Source: Amycolatopsis regifaucium
Lineage (GTDB): Bacteria; Actinomycetota; Actinomycetes; Mycobacteriales; Pseudonocardiaceae
Assembly (NCBI RefSeq): GCF_001613935.1
Contig: NZ_LQCI01000018.1
Location: forward strand, 158,602 to 222,601
DNA length: 64,000 nt
Direction of reading: 5' to 3'
In this document: piece after piece, positions 7,838 to 14,947 of the stretch
Position numbering within the stretch: the stretch's first letter is position 1
Layout of the letters: every line of letters starts with the position of its first letter
The notes under the pieces: generated by a model
What the model saw: the letters and a program-made list of their open reading frames with translations, nothing else
What the model was told of the DNA's origin: nothing
The model's database searches: none
Translations under genes and position numbers: made by a program

Positions 7838-8503
7838 ATGAACAAGAAGACCTACGGCGTTATCGCCGGAGCCGCCTTCTCCCTCGTTCTTTTCGGCGCG
7901 GGCGTGGCCGACGCCGTCGAGCACGGCAACGGCGGCACCCCGCCCGGTCACGCTCAGGACACCACCAAACCGCAGCCGCCGTCCAAAGCGGACTTCTCCG
8001 GGCACGGCGCGAACAAGCACGGGCCGTACGACTCCACGCGGGACGGATCGCCGTCCGCCAACGGCAACGGCGGTGGCGAAGCCGTCGGGAAGCCTTGCGC
8101 GGGCTGCGTCGGCAAGGCGGACAACAAGAACCCGCGCGGCCAGCTGCCCGGCGGCTCGGACGCCAACGCGGGCTACGAATGCGACCGCAACCACGGTGTC
8201 GGCCGCGGCAACCCGGCGCATACCGCCTGCGTACCGGACCGGACACCGCCCGCCACGAACCCGCCGGTCGAGACTCCCCCACCCGGGGGACCGCGCGCCG
8301 AGGTCGTCGTTCCCGCTGTCGTGCCGGTGGCGGCCCCCGTCGCCGCGGCCGCCGCACCCCGCGCCGACGTCGCCGTCGCGAGCTCTCCTTCGCTGGCCAA
8401 GACCGGTTTCGAGTTCGAACCCGCGCTGCTGACCGGGCTGGGCTTGCTGACCGCGGGCGGTGCCGCGGTGTTCGCGGGAACCCGGCGGCGCCGGGACGCG
8501 TGA
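7838..8503 (+). CDS. Secreted cell-wall protein with LAXTG sorting signal
   Basis: 221 residues. An N-terminal signal peptide (MNKKTYGV then a hydrophobic stretch ending GVADA) precedes a Gly/Asn/Pro-rich mature region. A short Cys-containing module (PCAGCVGKADNKNP, then YECDRNHGVG, then NPAHTAC) has four cysteines and is seen in many actinobacterial surface proteins. The C-terminus has LAKTG, a hydrophobic span and TRRRRDA, the three-part sorting signal; the LAXTG form points to a class E sortase. A Pro/Ala-rich spacer (residues about 147-182) precedes it. The ribosome site TAGGAGG is at 7826-7832. No sortase gene is in the window. Confidence 0.8.
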   Translation: MNKKTYGVIAGAAFSLVLFGAGVADAVEHGNGGTPPGHAQDTTKPQPPSKADFSGHGANKHGPYDSTRDGSPSANGNGGGEAVGKPCAGCVGKADNKNPRGQLPGGSDANAGYECDRNHGVGRGNPAHTACVPDRTPPATNPPVETPPPGGPRAEVVVPAVVPVAAPVAAAAAPRADVAVASSPSLAKTGFEFEPALLTGLGLLTAGGAAVFAGTRRRRDA

Positions 8504-8582
8504 CTACTTTCGGCGGCTGACTTTCGGGCCGTCCACCACGTTGAATGCCGTCTCCGGAAGCACTCAGCCGAGGAGGCCGTTC

Positions 8583-9455
8583 GTGAGGTTCACCCCCGCC
8601 GCCACCGTCGCGGCGCTGGCCGCCGCCCTGCTACTGGGCGGCGCCAACGCCGCGCCCGCCATCAACTCCTACCACGCCACCCCGGCACCGGAACGCACGG
8701 AAGTCGGCGCGCTCATCGCCACCTGGGACAACGACGGCGACCCGGCGACGCCCGACCGGGTCGACTGGGTGTGCTCCGGCACCATGGTCGACGCCGACAC
8801 GTTCCTCACCGCCGCGCACTGCACCACCGACTGGCCGTCCGACGTGCGGTTCTACGTCTCGCTCGACCAGGACGTACAGGCGGGCTTGGACGCGGCCGCG
8901 AAGAAGTACCCAGGCAACCCGACCGCGATCGCGAAGGCCGTCGCCGTGGCGGGTGTCGCGCACAGCGAGCCCGGCTATCCCGGCAACTCCGCCGACTCGC
9001 ACGACATCGCCGTCGTCCAGCTGCCTGCCGAACAGGTCGCCGCACACTGGACCTTCACCCCCGCCAAGCTGCCCCGAATGGGCCAGCTCGACGCACTCGG
9101 TCCGCAGGGCCTGAACTCGACGCCGTTCGTGGTCGCGGGCTACGGCACGCAGGAAGCCGTGAACGGCCCTGGCGGGCACACTCACCCTGGCGGTGGCGTC
9201 CGGATGAAGGCGCCCGTCACCTTCAACGCGCTGAACAACACGTGGGTGCGGCTCGCGATGACGGCGCCCCAGGGCAACGGCGGCGCCTGCTACGGCGATT
9301 CGGGCGGGCCGAACTTCGCCACCATCGGCGGCGAGCGCGTCCTCGTGTCGACGACCATCACCGGTGACGGCCCCTGCTACGCCACCAACGTCACCTACCG
9401 GCTGGACTCGCCGACGTCGCGGGACTTCCTCGCGGCGTTCGTCGCCCTGCCCTGA
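8583..9455 (+). CDS. Secreted trypsin-like serine protease
   Basis: 290 residues from a GTG start with AGGAGG six bases upstream. A signal peptide (AAALLLGGANAAPA) is followed by an S1-family fold. The catalytic triad is visible: His in FLTAAHC, Asp in SHDIAVVQL, Ser in CYGDSGGP. The primary-specificity region cannot be judged confidently. It directly follows the LAXTG protein gene on the same strand but has its own ribosome site, so an operon is possible. Exported protease, probably nutritional or surface-processing. Confidence 0.85.
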   Translation: MRFTPAATVAALAAALLLGGANAAPAINSYHATPAPERTEVGALIATWDNDGDPATPDRVDWVCSGTMVDADTFLTAAHCTTDWPSDVRFYVSLDQDVQAGLDAAAKKYPGNPTAIAKAVAVAGVAHSEPGYPGNSADSHDIAVVQLPAEQVAAHWTFTPAKLPRMGQLDALGPQGLNSTPFVVAGYGTQEAVNGPGGHTHPGGGVRMKAPVTFNALNNTWVRLAMTAPQGNGGACYGDSGGPNFATIGGERVLVSTTITGDGPCYATNVTYRLDSPTSRDFLAAFVALP

Positions 9456-9532
9456 TCGCGACTCGGGCGTAGAGGCCCACGGCTGAGCCGCAAGCACCTC
9501 GAAAGTGTCCTCTTTGGTCACTTCGCGCGGTT

Positions 9533-9550
9533 CCGCCGGAAGTCGTGAGT
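9533..9550 (+). repeat. Dispersed 18-mer, copy 1
   Basis: CCGCCGGAAGTCGTGAGT is identical to 27192-27209. Both copies are intergenic, next to gene ends. Likely a fragment of a dispersed intergenic element. Confidence 0.6.
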
Positions 9551-9579
9551 GCTGAATAGGGGTCAGAACGCGCGTTGAG

Positions 9580-10854
9580 TCATGCTCGCTCGGGTTCCCC
9601 CGCGACGCGCTCGATGCGGGCGCCGAGCCGGTTGAGGTTCTCCACGAAATGCGGGTAGCCGCGGTCGATGTGGAAGACGTCCCAGACCTCGGTGACGCCG
9701 TCGGCGCACAGCCCGGCGAGCACCAGCCCGGCGCCCGCCCGGATGTCCGACGCCCACACCGGCGCGCTGGAAAGCCGCTCCACGCCACGGACGACGGCGT
9801 GGTGCCCGTCGGTGCGCGCGTCGCCGGAGAGCCGCATCATCTCCTCGATGAACCGGAACCGAGCCTCGTAGATGTTCTCGGTGATCATCGACGTCCCGTC
9901 GGCCACCGCCGAGAGCGCCACCGCGAACGGCTGCAGGTCGGTCGCGAAGCCGGGGTACGGCAGCGTCACCCAGTCGACCGCCTTCGGCCGCTCGGGCTGA
10001 ACGATCCGGAAGCCTTTGCCGTCGAACGTCTCGACCTCGGCGCCCGCCAGGCGGAGCTTGTCGAGGACCAGGTCCAGGTGGTGCGGGTTGACGCCGCGGA
10101 CGGTCAGGTCGCCCCGGGTCATCGCGGCGGCGAACGCCCACGTCGCGCCGACGATCCGGTCGCCGATCACGCGGTGCTCGGTCGGGTTCAGCTTCTCGAC
10201 GCCCTCGACGGTGAGGGTCGAGGTGCCCGCGCCCTCGATCTTCGCGCCCATGTCGGTGAGCATCGTGCAGATGTCGACGATCTCGGGCTCGCGCGCGGCG
10301 TTGTCGATGACCGTGGTGCCCTCGGCGAGGACGGCGGCCATCAGGATGTTCTCGGTGGCGCCGACACTCGGGAAGTCCAGCCAGATCTGCGCGCCCCGCA
10401 GGCCGTCGGCCTTCGCCACGACGCAGCCGTGCTCGATGGTGCTGGTGGCGCCCAGCTTGCGGAGGCCGTTCTGGTGCATGTCCAGCGGCCGCGAGCCGAT
10501 CGCGTCACCACCCGGTAGCGCCACGACGGCCTGCTTGAGCCTGCCGACCAACGGCCCCAATACGCAGACGGACGCGCGCAGCTTGCCCATCGCGGCCGAA
10601 TCGGCGCGGTGCGACAGCTCGGCGGGGGTGGTGATCTTCGCGGTGTCACCGTCGATGACGACGTCGCAACCCACACTGCGGAGGACGTCGCCCATCAGCG
10701 GGACGTCCAGGATCTGGGGGCAGTTCGTGATGGTGGTGGTGCCCTCGGCCAGCAGGGCCGCGGCCATCAATTTCAGGACACTGTTCTTCGCCCCGACCAC
10801 GTCGACCTCGCCGACCAGCCGTGCTCCGCCGTGCACGTCGAAGTGCTCACTCAT
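9580..10854 (-). CDS. murA: UDP-N-acetylglucosamine 1-carboxyvinyltransferase
   Basis: MurA makes the first committed intermediate of peptidoglycan from UDP-GlcNAc and phosphoenolpyruvate. 424 residues from ATG 10854. The conserved start GAKNSVLKL carries the Lys/Asn substrate contacts (Lys23, Asn24), and RASVCVLGPLVGR precedes the active-site loop. That loop reads LPGGDAIGSRP: Asp117 stands where most bacteria have the fosfomycin-alkylated Cys, so intrinsic fosfomycin resistance is expected, as in mycobacteria. A TTG nine bases upstream of the ATG has a better-spaced GAGAGGG site, so the protein may start three residues earlier. Divergent from the adenosyltransferase. Confidence 0.95.
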   Translation of the reverse strand: MSEHFDVHGGARLVGEVDVVGAKNSVLKLMAAALLAEGTTTITNCPQILDVPLMGDVLRSVGCDVVIDGDTAKITTPAELSHRADSAAMGKLRASVCVLGPLVGRLKQAVVALPGGDAIGSRPLDMHQNGLRKLGATSTIEHGCVVAKADGLRGAQIWLDFPSVGATENILMAAVLAEGTTVIDNAAREPEIVDICTMLTDMGAKIEGAGTSTLTVEGVEKLNPTEHRVIGDRIVGATWAFAAAMTRGDLTVRGVNPHHLDLVLDKLRLAGAEVETFDGKGFRIVQPERPKAVDWVTLPYPGFATDLQPFAVALSAVADGTSMITENIYEARFRFIEEMMRLSGDARTDGHHAVVRGVERLSSAPVWASDIRAGAGLVLAGLCADGVTEVWDVFHIDRGYPHFVENLNRLGARIERVAGEPERA

Positions 10855-10902
10855 GGGCGCCAATCATGCCCTCTCGTCCCGATTTGCCTTACGCCGGGCC
10901 GG

Positions 10903-10915
10903 TAGAGTCGGTTTC
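10903..10915 (+). promoter_or_regulatory. -10 element for a leaderless transcript (adenosyltransferase gene)
   Basis: TAGAGT at 10903-10908 lies seven bases before ATG 10916 with no ribosome site between, which suggests that transcription starts on the start codon. Confidence 0.5.
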
Positions 10916-11488
10916 ATGGTCGTTCGCATCAACCGCGTGTACACGAAGGTCGGCGACAACGGAACCACGGCGCTCGGCGACGGCTCACGGGTGCCGAAGA
11001 CGTCGCCGCGGCTGGCCGCGTACGCCGATGTCGACGAAGCCAATTCCGTCATCGGGCTCGCCCTCGCGATGGGCGGTCTGACGGCGGAGATCGCCGAGGT
11101 CCTGCGTGCGCTGCAGAACGATCTCTTCGACGTCGGCGCGGATCTGTGCGCGCCGATCGTGGAGAACCCGCCGTACGAACCGCTGCGCATCACCGAGCGG
11201 TACATCGAGCGGCTCGAAGGCTGGTGCGACGAATTCAACGAGCGCGTGCCGAAGCTGACGTCGTTCATCCTGCCGGGTGGCACCCCGGGCGCGGCCTTCC
11301 TGCATCAGGCCCGCACGGTCGCCCGGCGGGCCGAGCGCTCCGGCTGGGCGCTGTACGAGGCCGAGCAGGCCACGACGAACCAGCTGGCGATCAAGTACCT
11401 GAACCGGCTTTCGGATCTGCTGTTCATCCTGTCCCGGCTGGCGAACCCGGACGGCGACATCCTGTGGCAGCCCGGCGGCGCGAGCTGA
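10916..11488 (+). CDS. Cob(I)alamin adenosyltransferase, PduO type
   Basis: 190 residues, all-helical PduO-type ATP:corrinoid adenosyltransferase that makes coenzyme B12 from cob(I)alamin and ATP. Visible motifs are the N-terminal TKVGDNGTTALGDGSRVPK (ATP binding), then AYADVDEANSVIGLA, and the C-terminal signature RTVARRAERSGW followed by KYLNRLSDLLFILSR. These are the residues that line the active site at the trimer interface. It is divergent from murA, in the same arrangement as the mycobacterial locus, and its product would supply cofactor to the mutase at 4.3-6.3 kb. Confidence 0.93.
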   Translation: MVVRINRVYTKVGDNGTTALGDGSRVPKTSPRLAAYADVDEANSVIGLALAMGGLTAEIAEVLRALQNDLFDVGADLCAPIVENPPYEPLRITERYIERLEGWCDEFNERVPKLTSFILPGGTPGAAFLHQARTVARRAERSGWALYEAEQATTNQLAIKYLNRLSDLLFILSRLANPDGDILWQPGGAS

Positions 11489-11515
11489 AGCGGACTTTCT
11501 CCGCGTAAGAAGCGG

Positions 11516-11560
11516 TGAAGGACGCTTTCCCCGCATCGGCTGCGGGGAAAGCGTCCTTCA
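11516..11560. terminator. Perfect hairpin between convergent genes (family A, second copy)
   Basis: A 20-bp perfect stem (11516-11535 with 11541-11560) and a five-base loop. It shares the core GAAGGACGCTTTC with the hairpin at 221-275. It lies between the convergent adenosyltransferase gene and a small minus-strand gene. Confidence 0.75.
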
Positions 11561-11562
11561 GC

Positions 11563-11721
11563 TCACAATCGGCCCTGTTCCTGTGCTGCCCAATAGCGCT
11601 CGAGGTCGACTTCGGGTGTGCCGTCCTTGCCCGGGTCGATCGCCTTCATCGTGATCGTGTCCTCCAGGGACACGGGCTCGGGAAGGTGGCTCCAGCGGTT
11701 CGCGTCCTCGCTCTGAGTCAT
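11563..11721 (-). CDS. Small conserved-looking hypothetical protein
   Basis: 52 residues, acidic, without signal peptide or membrane segment: MTQSEDANRW, then EPVSLEDTITMK, then a tail ending RYWAAQEQGRL. I do not recognise a family. A -10-like TATTCT six bases upstream of the ATG suggests a leaderless transcript, which favours this start over the longer reading frame. It lies between the adenosyltransferase hairpin and the insertion element. Before the insertion it would have been about 90 bases from the aroA end. Confidence 0.5.
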   Translation of the reverse strand: MTQSEDANRWSHLPEPVSLEDTITMKAIDPGKDGTPEVDLERYWAAQEQGRL

Positions 11722-11733
11722 AAGCCGAGAATA
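11722..11733 (-). promoter_or_regulatory. -10 element for a leaderless transcript (52-aa gene)
   Basis: TATTCT (minus strand, 11733-11728) lies six bases before the ATG at 11721. No ribosome site is present. Confidence 0.45.
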
Positions 11734-11813
11734 GACGGGTATCACGTCGGGAACCCGGTAGAAATGCCGCTTCGTGATGATCCCATGTTTCTTCGGTGCA
11801 TTTAGCGGACTAA

Positions 11814-11831
11814 GACCTGGTCTCAAAACTC
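11814..11831 (+). repeat. Left terminal inverted repeat
   Basis: GACCTGGTCTCAAAACTC; 17 of 18 positions match the complement of 13202-13219. Confidence 0.75.
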
Positions 11832-11884
11832 AAGGGTGTGTCACTGCGTAACCTGCCGGTCCTGGTCGTCGATCGTGGGCAGTC

Positions 11885-12169
11885 GTGGCGAAGACGACGC
11901 AGCAGCGGCGGGTCGAAGACCGGTTGTGGGAGCTGATCGAACCCCTGATCCCGTCCCGACCAGCGCCGCGCGGTCCGGGTGGGCGGCCCCGGGTCGATGA
12001 CCGTGCCGCGCTAGAGGGGATTTTGTTCGTGCTCGACACCGGCTGCCGCTGGCGAGACCTACCCGAGCAGCTCGGATGCGGTTCCGGGCACACCGACAGG
12101 CGGCCCTCGGTAGGGCCGCCTCTTCAGAGGCGTTCGATGCGGTCGGCCTGCGGGCCCCGGTCGCTCTGA
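11885..12169 (+). pseudogene. Truncated IS5-family transposase (N-terminal part)
   Basis: The reading frame begins MAKTTQQRRVEDRLWELIEPL and continues through GPGGRPRVDDRAALEGILFVL and CRWRDLPEQLGCGSG, the usual N-terminal (DUF4096-type) region of IS5 transposases. Homology ends there, at about base 12090. The remaining 25 codons are unrelated and read through the passenger gene's terminator. The catalytic DDE domain is absent, so this is a relic and not an active transposase. Confidence 0.8.
12099..12120 (-). terminator. Hairpin terminator of the cold-shock gene
   Basis: GGCGGCCCT and AGGGCCGCC pair perfectly around CGGT, immediately after the cold-shock gene's stop codon. It marks the boundary between the passenger cassette and the transposase remnant. 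Confidence 0.7.
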
Positions 12170-13071
12170 CGCACCGCGTACCGGACCCGGTCACCCTTCT
12201 GCAGCGGCTCCGACCCCATGATCACGGACACGTGGACGAAGAGATCGTCGCCGCCTGCGTCCGGGGTGATGAAGCCGAAGCCGCGGTCGTCGTCGTAGCG
12301 CGCGACAACACCCTCCCCGCCTCGTACGGGCACGTCCCGCGCCGCCGGCCCTGCGGCCGCGGCAGGCGCCGACCGCTGCGGCGCCGTCTGGGGCTCGGCG
12401 CCCCGGACCAGGTGCACGTCGCGGGCCTGCGGGCCCTTGTCTCCACTAGCCACCTCGTAGGCGACGCGGTCGCCCTCCGCGAGCCACGTCAGCCCCTCGG
12501 CCAGGGCCCGGGCGTGAACGAAGACGTCCCCGGCGCCGGAGTCGGGGTTGATGAAGCCGAAGCCCTTGTCCTCGTCGTACCAGGCCACCGTGCCGTCGGC
12601 ACCGTCCGCGATACCAGCCGCAGCGGGTGAGCCGGCCCCTGCTCCCAGCGGGATCACGTGCCCGGCCTGCGGGCCGCGCTCGCCTTCGACGATCAGGAAG
12701 GCCACCCGCTGCCCCTCGGTGACCACGCCGCCGGTCACGATGGCGGAGCTGTGCACGAAGATATCGGCGCCGCCGCCGTCCGGCGACGCGAAGCCGTACC
12801 CCTTGCCCGGCTCGTACCAGTTGACGGTGCCGAGCAGGCCCACGGCGCTGCCGGTGGCCGCATCGGCGGTGACGCGAACGCTCAGCGCCTGGGGCCCGCG
12901 GTCGTTCTCGCCGACCTCGAACACGACGGCCTGACCCTCGCGGAGCACTTTCGCGCCGCCGTCCCCGACGATCTCGGAGGCGTGCACGAACACGTCCGGC
13001 GAGCCGTCCTCGGGCGCGAGGAAGCCGAAACCCCGTTCGGCGTCGAACCAACGGACGGTCCCTTGCGGCAT
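12124..13071 (-). CDS. Protein with four tandem cold-shock domains
   Basis: 315 residues from MPQGTVRWFD. Four cold-shock domains of about 65 residues follow each other: near 1-68, 78-143, 157-222 and 252-315. Each has the RNP1-like (K/R)GFGF or KGYGF motif and an RNP2-like (V/I/L)FVH motif, and each ends in a RGPQA or KGPQA turn, so all four look able to bind single-stranded nucleic acid. Linkers 2-3 and 3-4 are Ala/Gly/Pro-rich. Most bacterial Csp proteins have one such domain. The gene lies wholly inside the insertion element with its own terminator, as a passenger. An upstream in-frame extension lacks domain sequence. Confidence 0.85.
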   Translation of the reverse strand: MPQGTVRWFDAERGFGFLAPEDGSPDVFVHASEIVGDGGAKVLREGQAVVFEVGENDRGPQALSVRVTADAATGSAVGLLGTVNWYEPGKGYGFASPDGGGADIFVHSSAIVTGGVVTEGQRVAFLIVEGERGPQAGHVIPLGAGAGSPAAAGIADGADGTVAWYDEDKGFGFINPDSGAGDVFVHARALAEGLTWLAEGDRVAYEVASGDKGPQARDVHLVRGAEPQTAPQRSAPAAAAGPAARDVPVRGGEGVVARYDDDRGFGFITPDAGGDDLFVHVSVIMGSEPLQKGDRVRYAVRQSDRGPQADRIERL

Positions 13072-13201
13072 CAAAGACTCCAGGTCGAGAGGGCGGGCAC
13101 TGGCCCCCAGTCTCCCTGACAGGCCTCCGGTCCGTCGGGCCGGGTCCACAGGCAGGCGGTGCGGAGCCAGGGGCGGGCCGTTGGTCGCCTAGCGACACGC
13201 C

Positions 13202-13219
13202 GAGTTTCGAGACCAGGTC
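13202..13219 (-). repeat. Right terminal inverted repeat
   Basis: Complement of the left repeat with one mismatch. Its last base forms the first base of the complemented aroA stop codon. Confidence 0.75.
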
Positions 13220-14454
13220 TAAAGGCCCCAGGAAGCCCGGAGTGTGGCGAGGGCGTCATGGAAGCCGGGGAACGTCTTCTTCACGCAACCCGGATCGTCC
13301 AGTGTGATCCCCGCGGTACGCAGCCCCGTGACGCTGAACGCCATCGCGATCCGGTGATCCCGGCGGCACTTCACGAGCGTCCCCGTCGGCGCGCCCGGCT
13401 GGATCTCGATCCAGTCCCGCCCCGTTTCGACCGCGACGCCCATCGCGCGCAGGTTCTCCTCGCAGGCGGCCAGCCGGTCGCATTCCTTGATCCGGGTGTT
13501 GTAGACGTCCTCGATCCGCATCGGCCCGTCCGCGAACGGCGCGATGGCCGCGAGCGTCGGCACGGTGTCGGAGATGTCGCGCATGTTCACCGTGACTCCG
13601 CGCAACCCGCCCGTTCCGGTCACGGTGACCGCGTCCGAACCCACCTCGACGTCCGCGCCCATCTGCCGCAGGACCTCGACGAACTGAAGATCCCCTTGCA
13701 ACGCGCCCGCGCCCAGTCCCGGAATCGTCACGGAACGCCCGGTCAGCGCGGCGGCGGCGAAGAAGTAGCTCGACGTCGAAGCGTCGGGCTCGATCTCGTA
13801 GCGGCAGGCCCGATACGGCGTGGGCGGCACGACGAACGTGTCACCGTCCCGGACGACCTCGACGCCGAAACGCCGCATCATCGCGATGGTGATCTCGACA
13901 TACGGCACCGAAACGAGGTCGGTCACGGTGATCCGCAGTCCCTCTGCGGTCAGCGGGCCGACCAGCAGCAACGCGGTCAGGAACTGTGACGACAGCCCCG
14001 CGTCCAGCGTGAGCGCCCCGCCCCTGATCCCGGCGGCCCGTACCGCCAGCGGATGGTGTCCTGGCGAGCCTTCGAAGGTGAGATCAACCCCCAGTTCGAG
14101 CAGCGCGTCGGTGAGCGGCCCCAGCGGGCGGGCACGCATCTGCTCGGAAGCGTCGAACCGGAAGGTCCCGTGGCCGGCGGCGGCCAGCGCGGGGAGAAAA
14201 CGCGCGGTGGTGGCGCCGTCGCGGCAGAAGACGTCGGCGCTGTCGACGGCGGGGCCTTCGGGACGGCCCTCGATGGTCCACTCCTCATCGGAGCGGGTGA
14301 CCTGGTAGCCGAGCTTGAGCAGCCCCTCGGCGAAGCCCTCGGAGTCGTCCGAGCGCAGTGGCCTGCTCAGCACCGTCGTGCCGGGCGCGGCGGCCGCGAG
14401 GAACAGGCCTCGGGCGGTGATCGACTTCGAACCGGGGATGTCGACGATGGTCAC
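13219..14454 (-). CDS. aroA: 3-phosphoshikimate 1-carboxyvinyltransferase (EPSP synthase), divergent
   Basis: 411 residues. EPSP synthase joins phosphoenolpyruvate to shikimate 3-phosphate on the way to chorismate. The protein starts almost at the first motif (PGSKSITAR, residues 7-15). DLVSVPYVEITIAMM, the late motif RIKECDRLA and DHRIAMAF are well conserved. The loop that normally reads GNAGTAMR or GNSGTT is CRDGATTARF (residues 77-86), unlike class I or II enzymes, so glyphosate response cannot be assumed. The stop TAG abuts the insertion element; before insertion the codon would also have read TAG. It lies 33 bases after DUF2550 on the same strand. Confidence 0.85.
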   Translation of the reverse strand: MTIVDIPGSKSITARGLFLAAAAPGTTVLSRPLRSDDSEGFAEGLLKLGYQVTRSDEEWTIEGRPEGPAVDSADVFCRDGATTARFLPALAAAGHGTFRFDASEQMRARPLGPLTDALLELGVDLTFEGSPGHHPLAVRAAGIRGGALTLDAGLSSQFLTALLLVGPLTAEGLRITVTDLVSVPYVEITIAMMRRFGVEVVRDGDTFVVPPTPYRACRYEIEPDASTSSYFFAAAALTGRSVTIPGLGAGALQGDLQFVEVLRQMGADVEVGSDAVTVTGTGGLRGVTVNMRDISDTVPTLAAIAPFADGPMRIEDVYNTRIKECDRLAACEENLRAMGVAVETGRDWIEIQPGAPTGTLVKCRRDHRIAMAFSVTGLRTAGITLDDPGCVKKTFPGFHDALATLRASWGL

Positions 14455-14487
14455 GCCGCGAGCATACGACGTCTCGGCGGAACCGAT

Positions 14488-14922
14488 TCAGGAAGCGCGC
14501 GGAAGCCGACGTCCGGGCGGGGCCGACTCAAGCCAGGAGAGGAAGCCGGTGAGAGCGCCGGGGCCCATCGCGATCTCGATCGCCTCCTGCGTGGCGGACT
14601 CACACCGCAGGACGATCGAACCTTCGGGGACGGCGTACGCCTCGGTACCGGACGGGTCGCGCCTGTCCGCTACCTCCATGCTCACGCGCTCGAACACGCG
14701 GTCAGGGCCGGTCCGCAGGCTCCAGACGCGGAACCAGACGAACTGCTCGCCCTCGTAGCGGCCCAGCCCCAGATGCCAGCTGGACCGCGCCTCGTCCGGA
14801 CGCCACCGCAGCGCGACGCTCACGCCGCCACCGCGGCGCATCCGGACCCATCGCAACGAATACCAGGCCGCGAGCACGGCCAGGATGGTCAGGGCCCCGA
14901 GAACACCCACGGCGATTTCCAC
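14488..14922 (-). CDS. DUF2550 membrane protein
   Basis: 144 residues with one N-terminal membrane segment (GVLGALTILAVLAAWYSLRW) and a soluble domain beginning VSVALRWRPDEARSSWHLGLGRY, which is the DUF2550 pattern. This family follows atpC in many actinobacteria (Rv1312 in M. tuberculosis), and here it follows atpC by 25 bases. Function unknown; its position makes co-transcription with the ATP synthase genes likely. Confidence 0.85.
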   Translation of the reverse strand: MEIAVGVLGALTILAVLAAWYSLRWVRMRRGGGVSVALRWRPDEARSSWHLGLGRYEGEQFVWFRVWSLRTGPDRVFERVSMEVADRRDPSGTEAYAVPEGSIVLRCESATQEAIEIAMGPGALTGFLSWLESAPPGRRLPRAS

Positions 14923-14947
14923 GGCCCGGCCCCTGTCCTTCGCCCGG

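Larger units (their letters stand above)
11814..13219. mobile_element. IS5-type element carrying a passenger gene
   Basis: A 1406-bp element bounded by 18-bp inverted repeats, GACCTGGTCTCAAAACTC at 11814-11831 and its complement with one mismatch at 13202-13219, inside a TAA duplication. The left part holds the N-terminus of an IS5-type transposase. Past residue about 70 the transposase sequence stops, and the rest of the element is a minus-strand gene for four cold-shock domains plus its own hairpin terminator. With no DDE domain left it cannot move unless a transposase acts in trans. The layout matches a transporter-IS, that is an IS with passenger gene. It inserted at the aroA stop codon without changing it. 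Confidence 0.75.
11811..13222. repeat. TAA target-site duplication flanking the insertion element
   Basis: TAA at 11811-11813 and TAA at 13220-13222 flank the terminal inverted repeats directly. A three-base TNA duplication fits IS1031-group IS5 elements. Confidence 0.65.
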
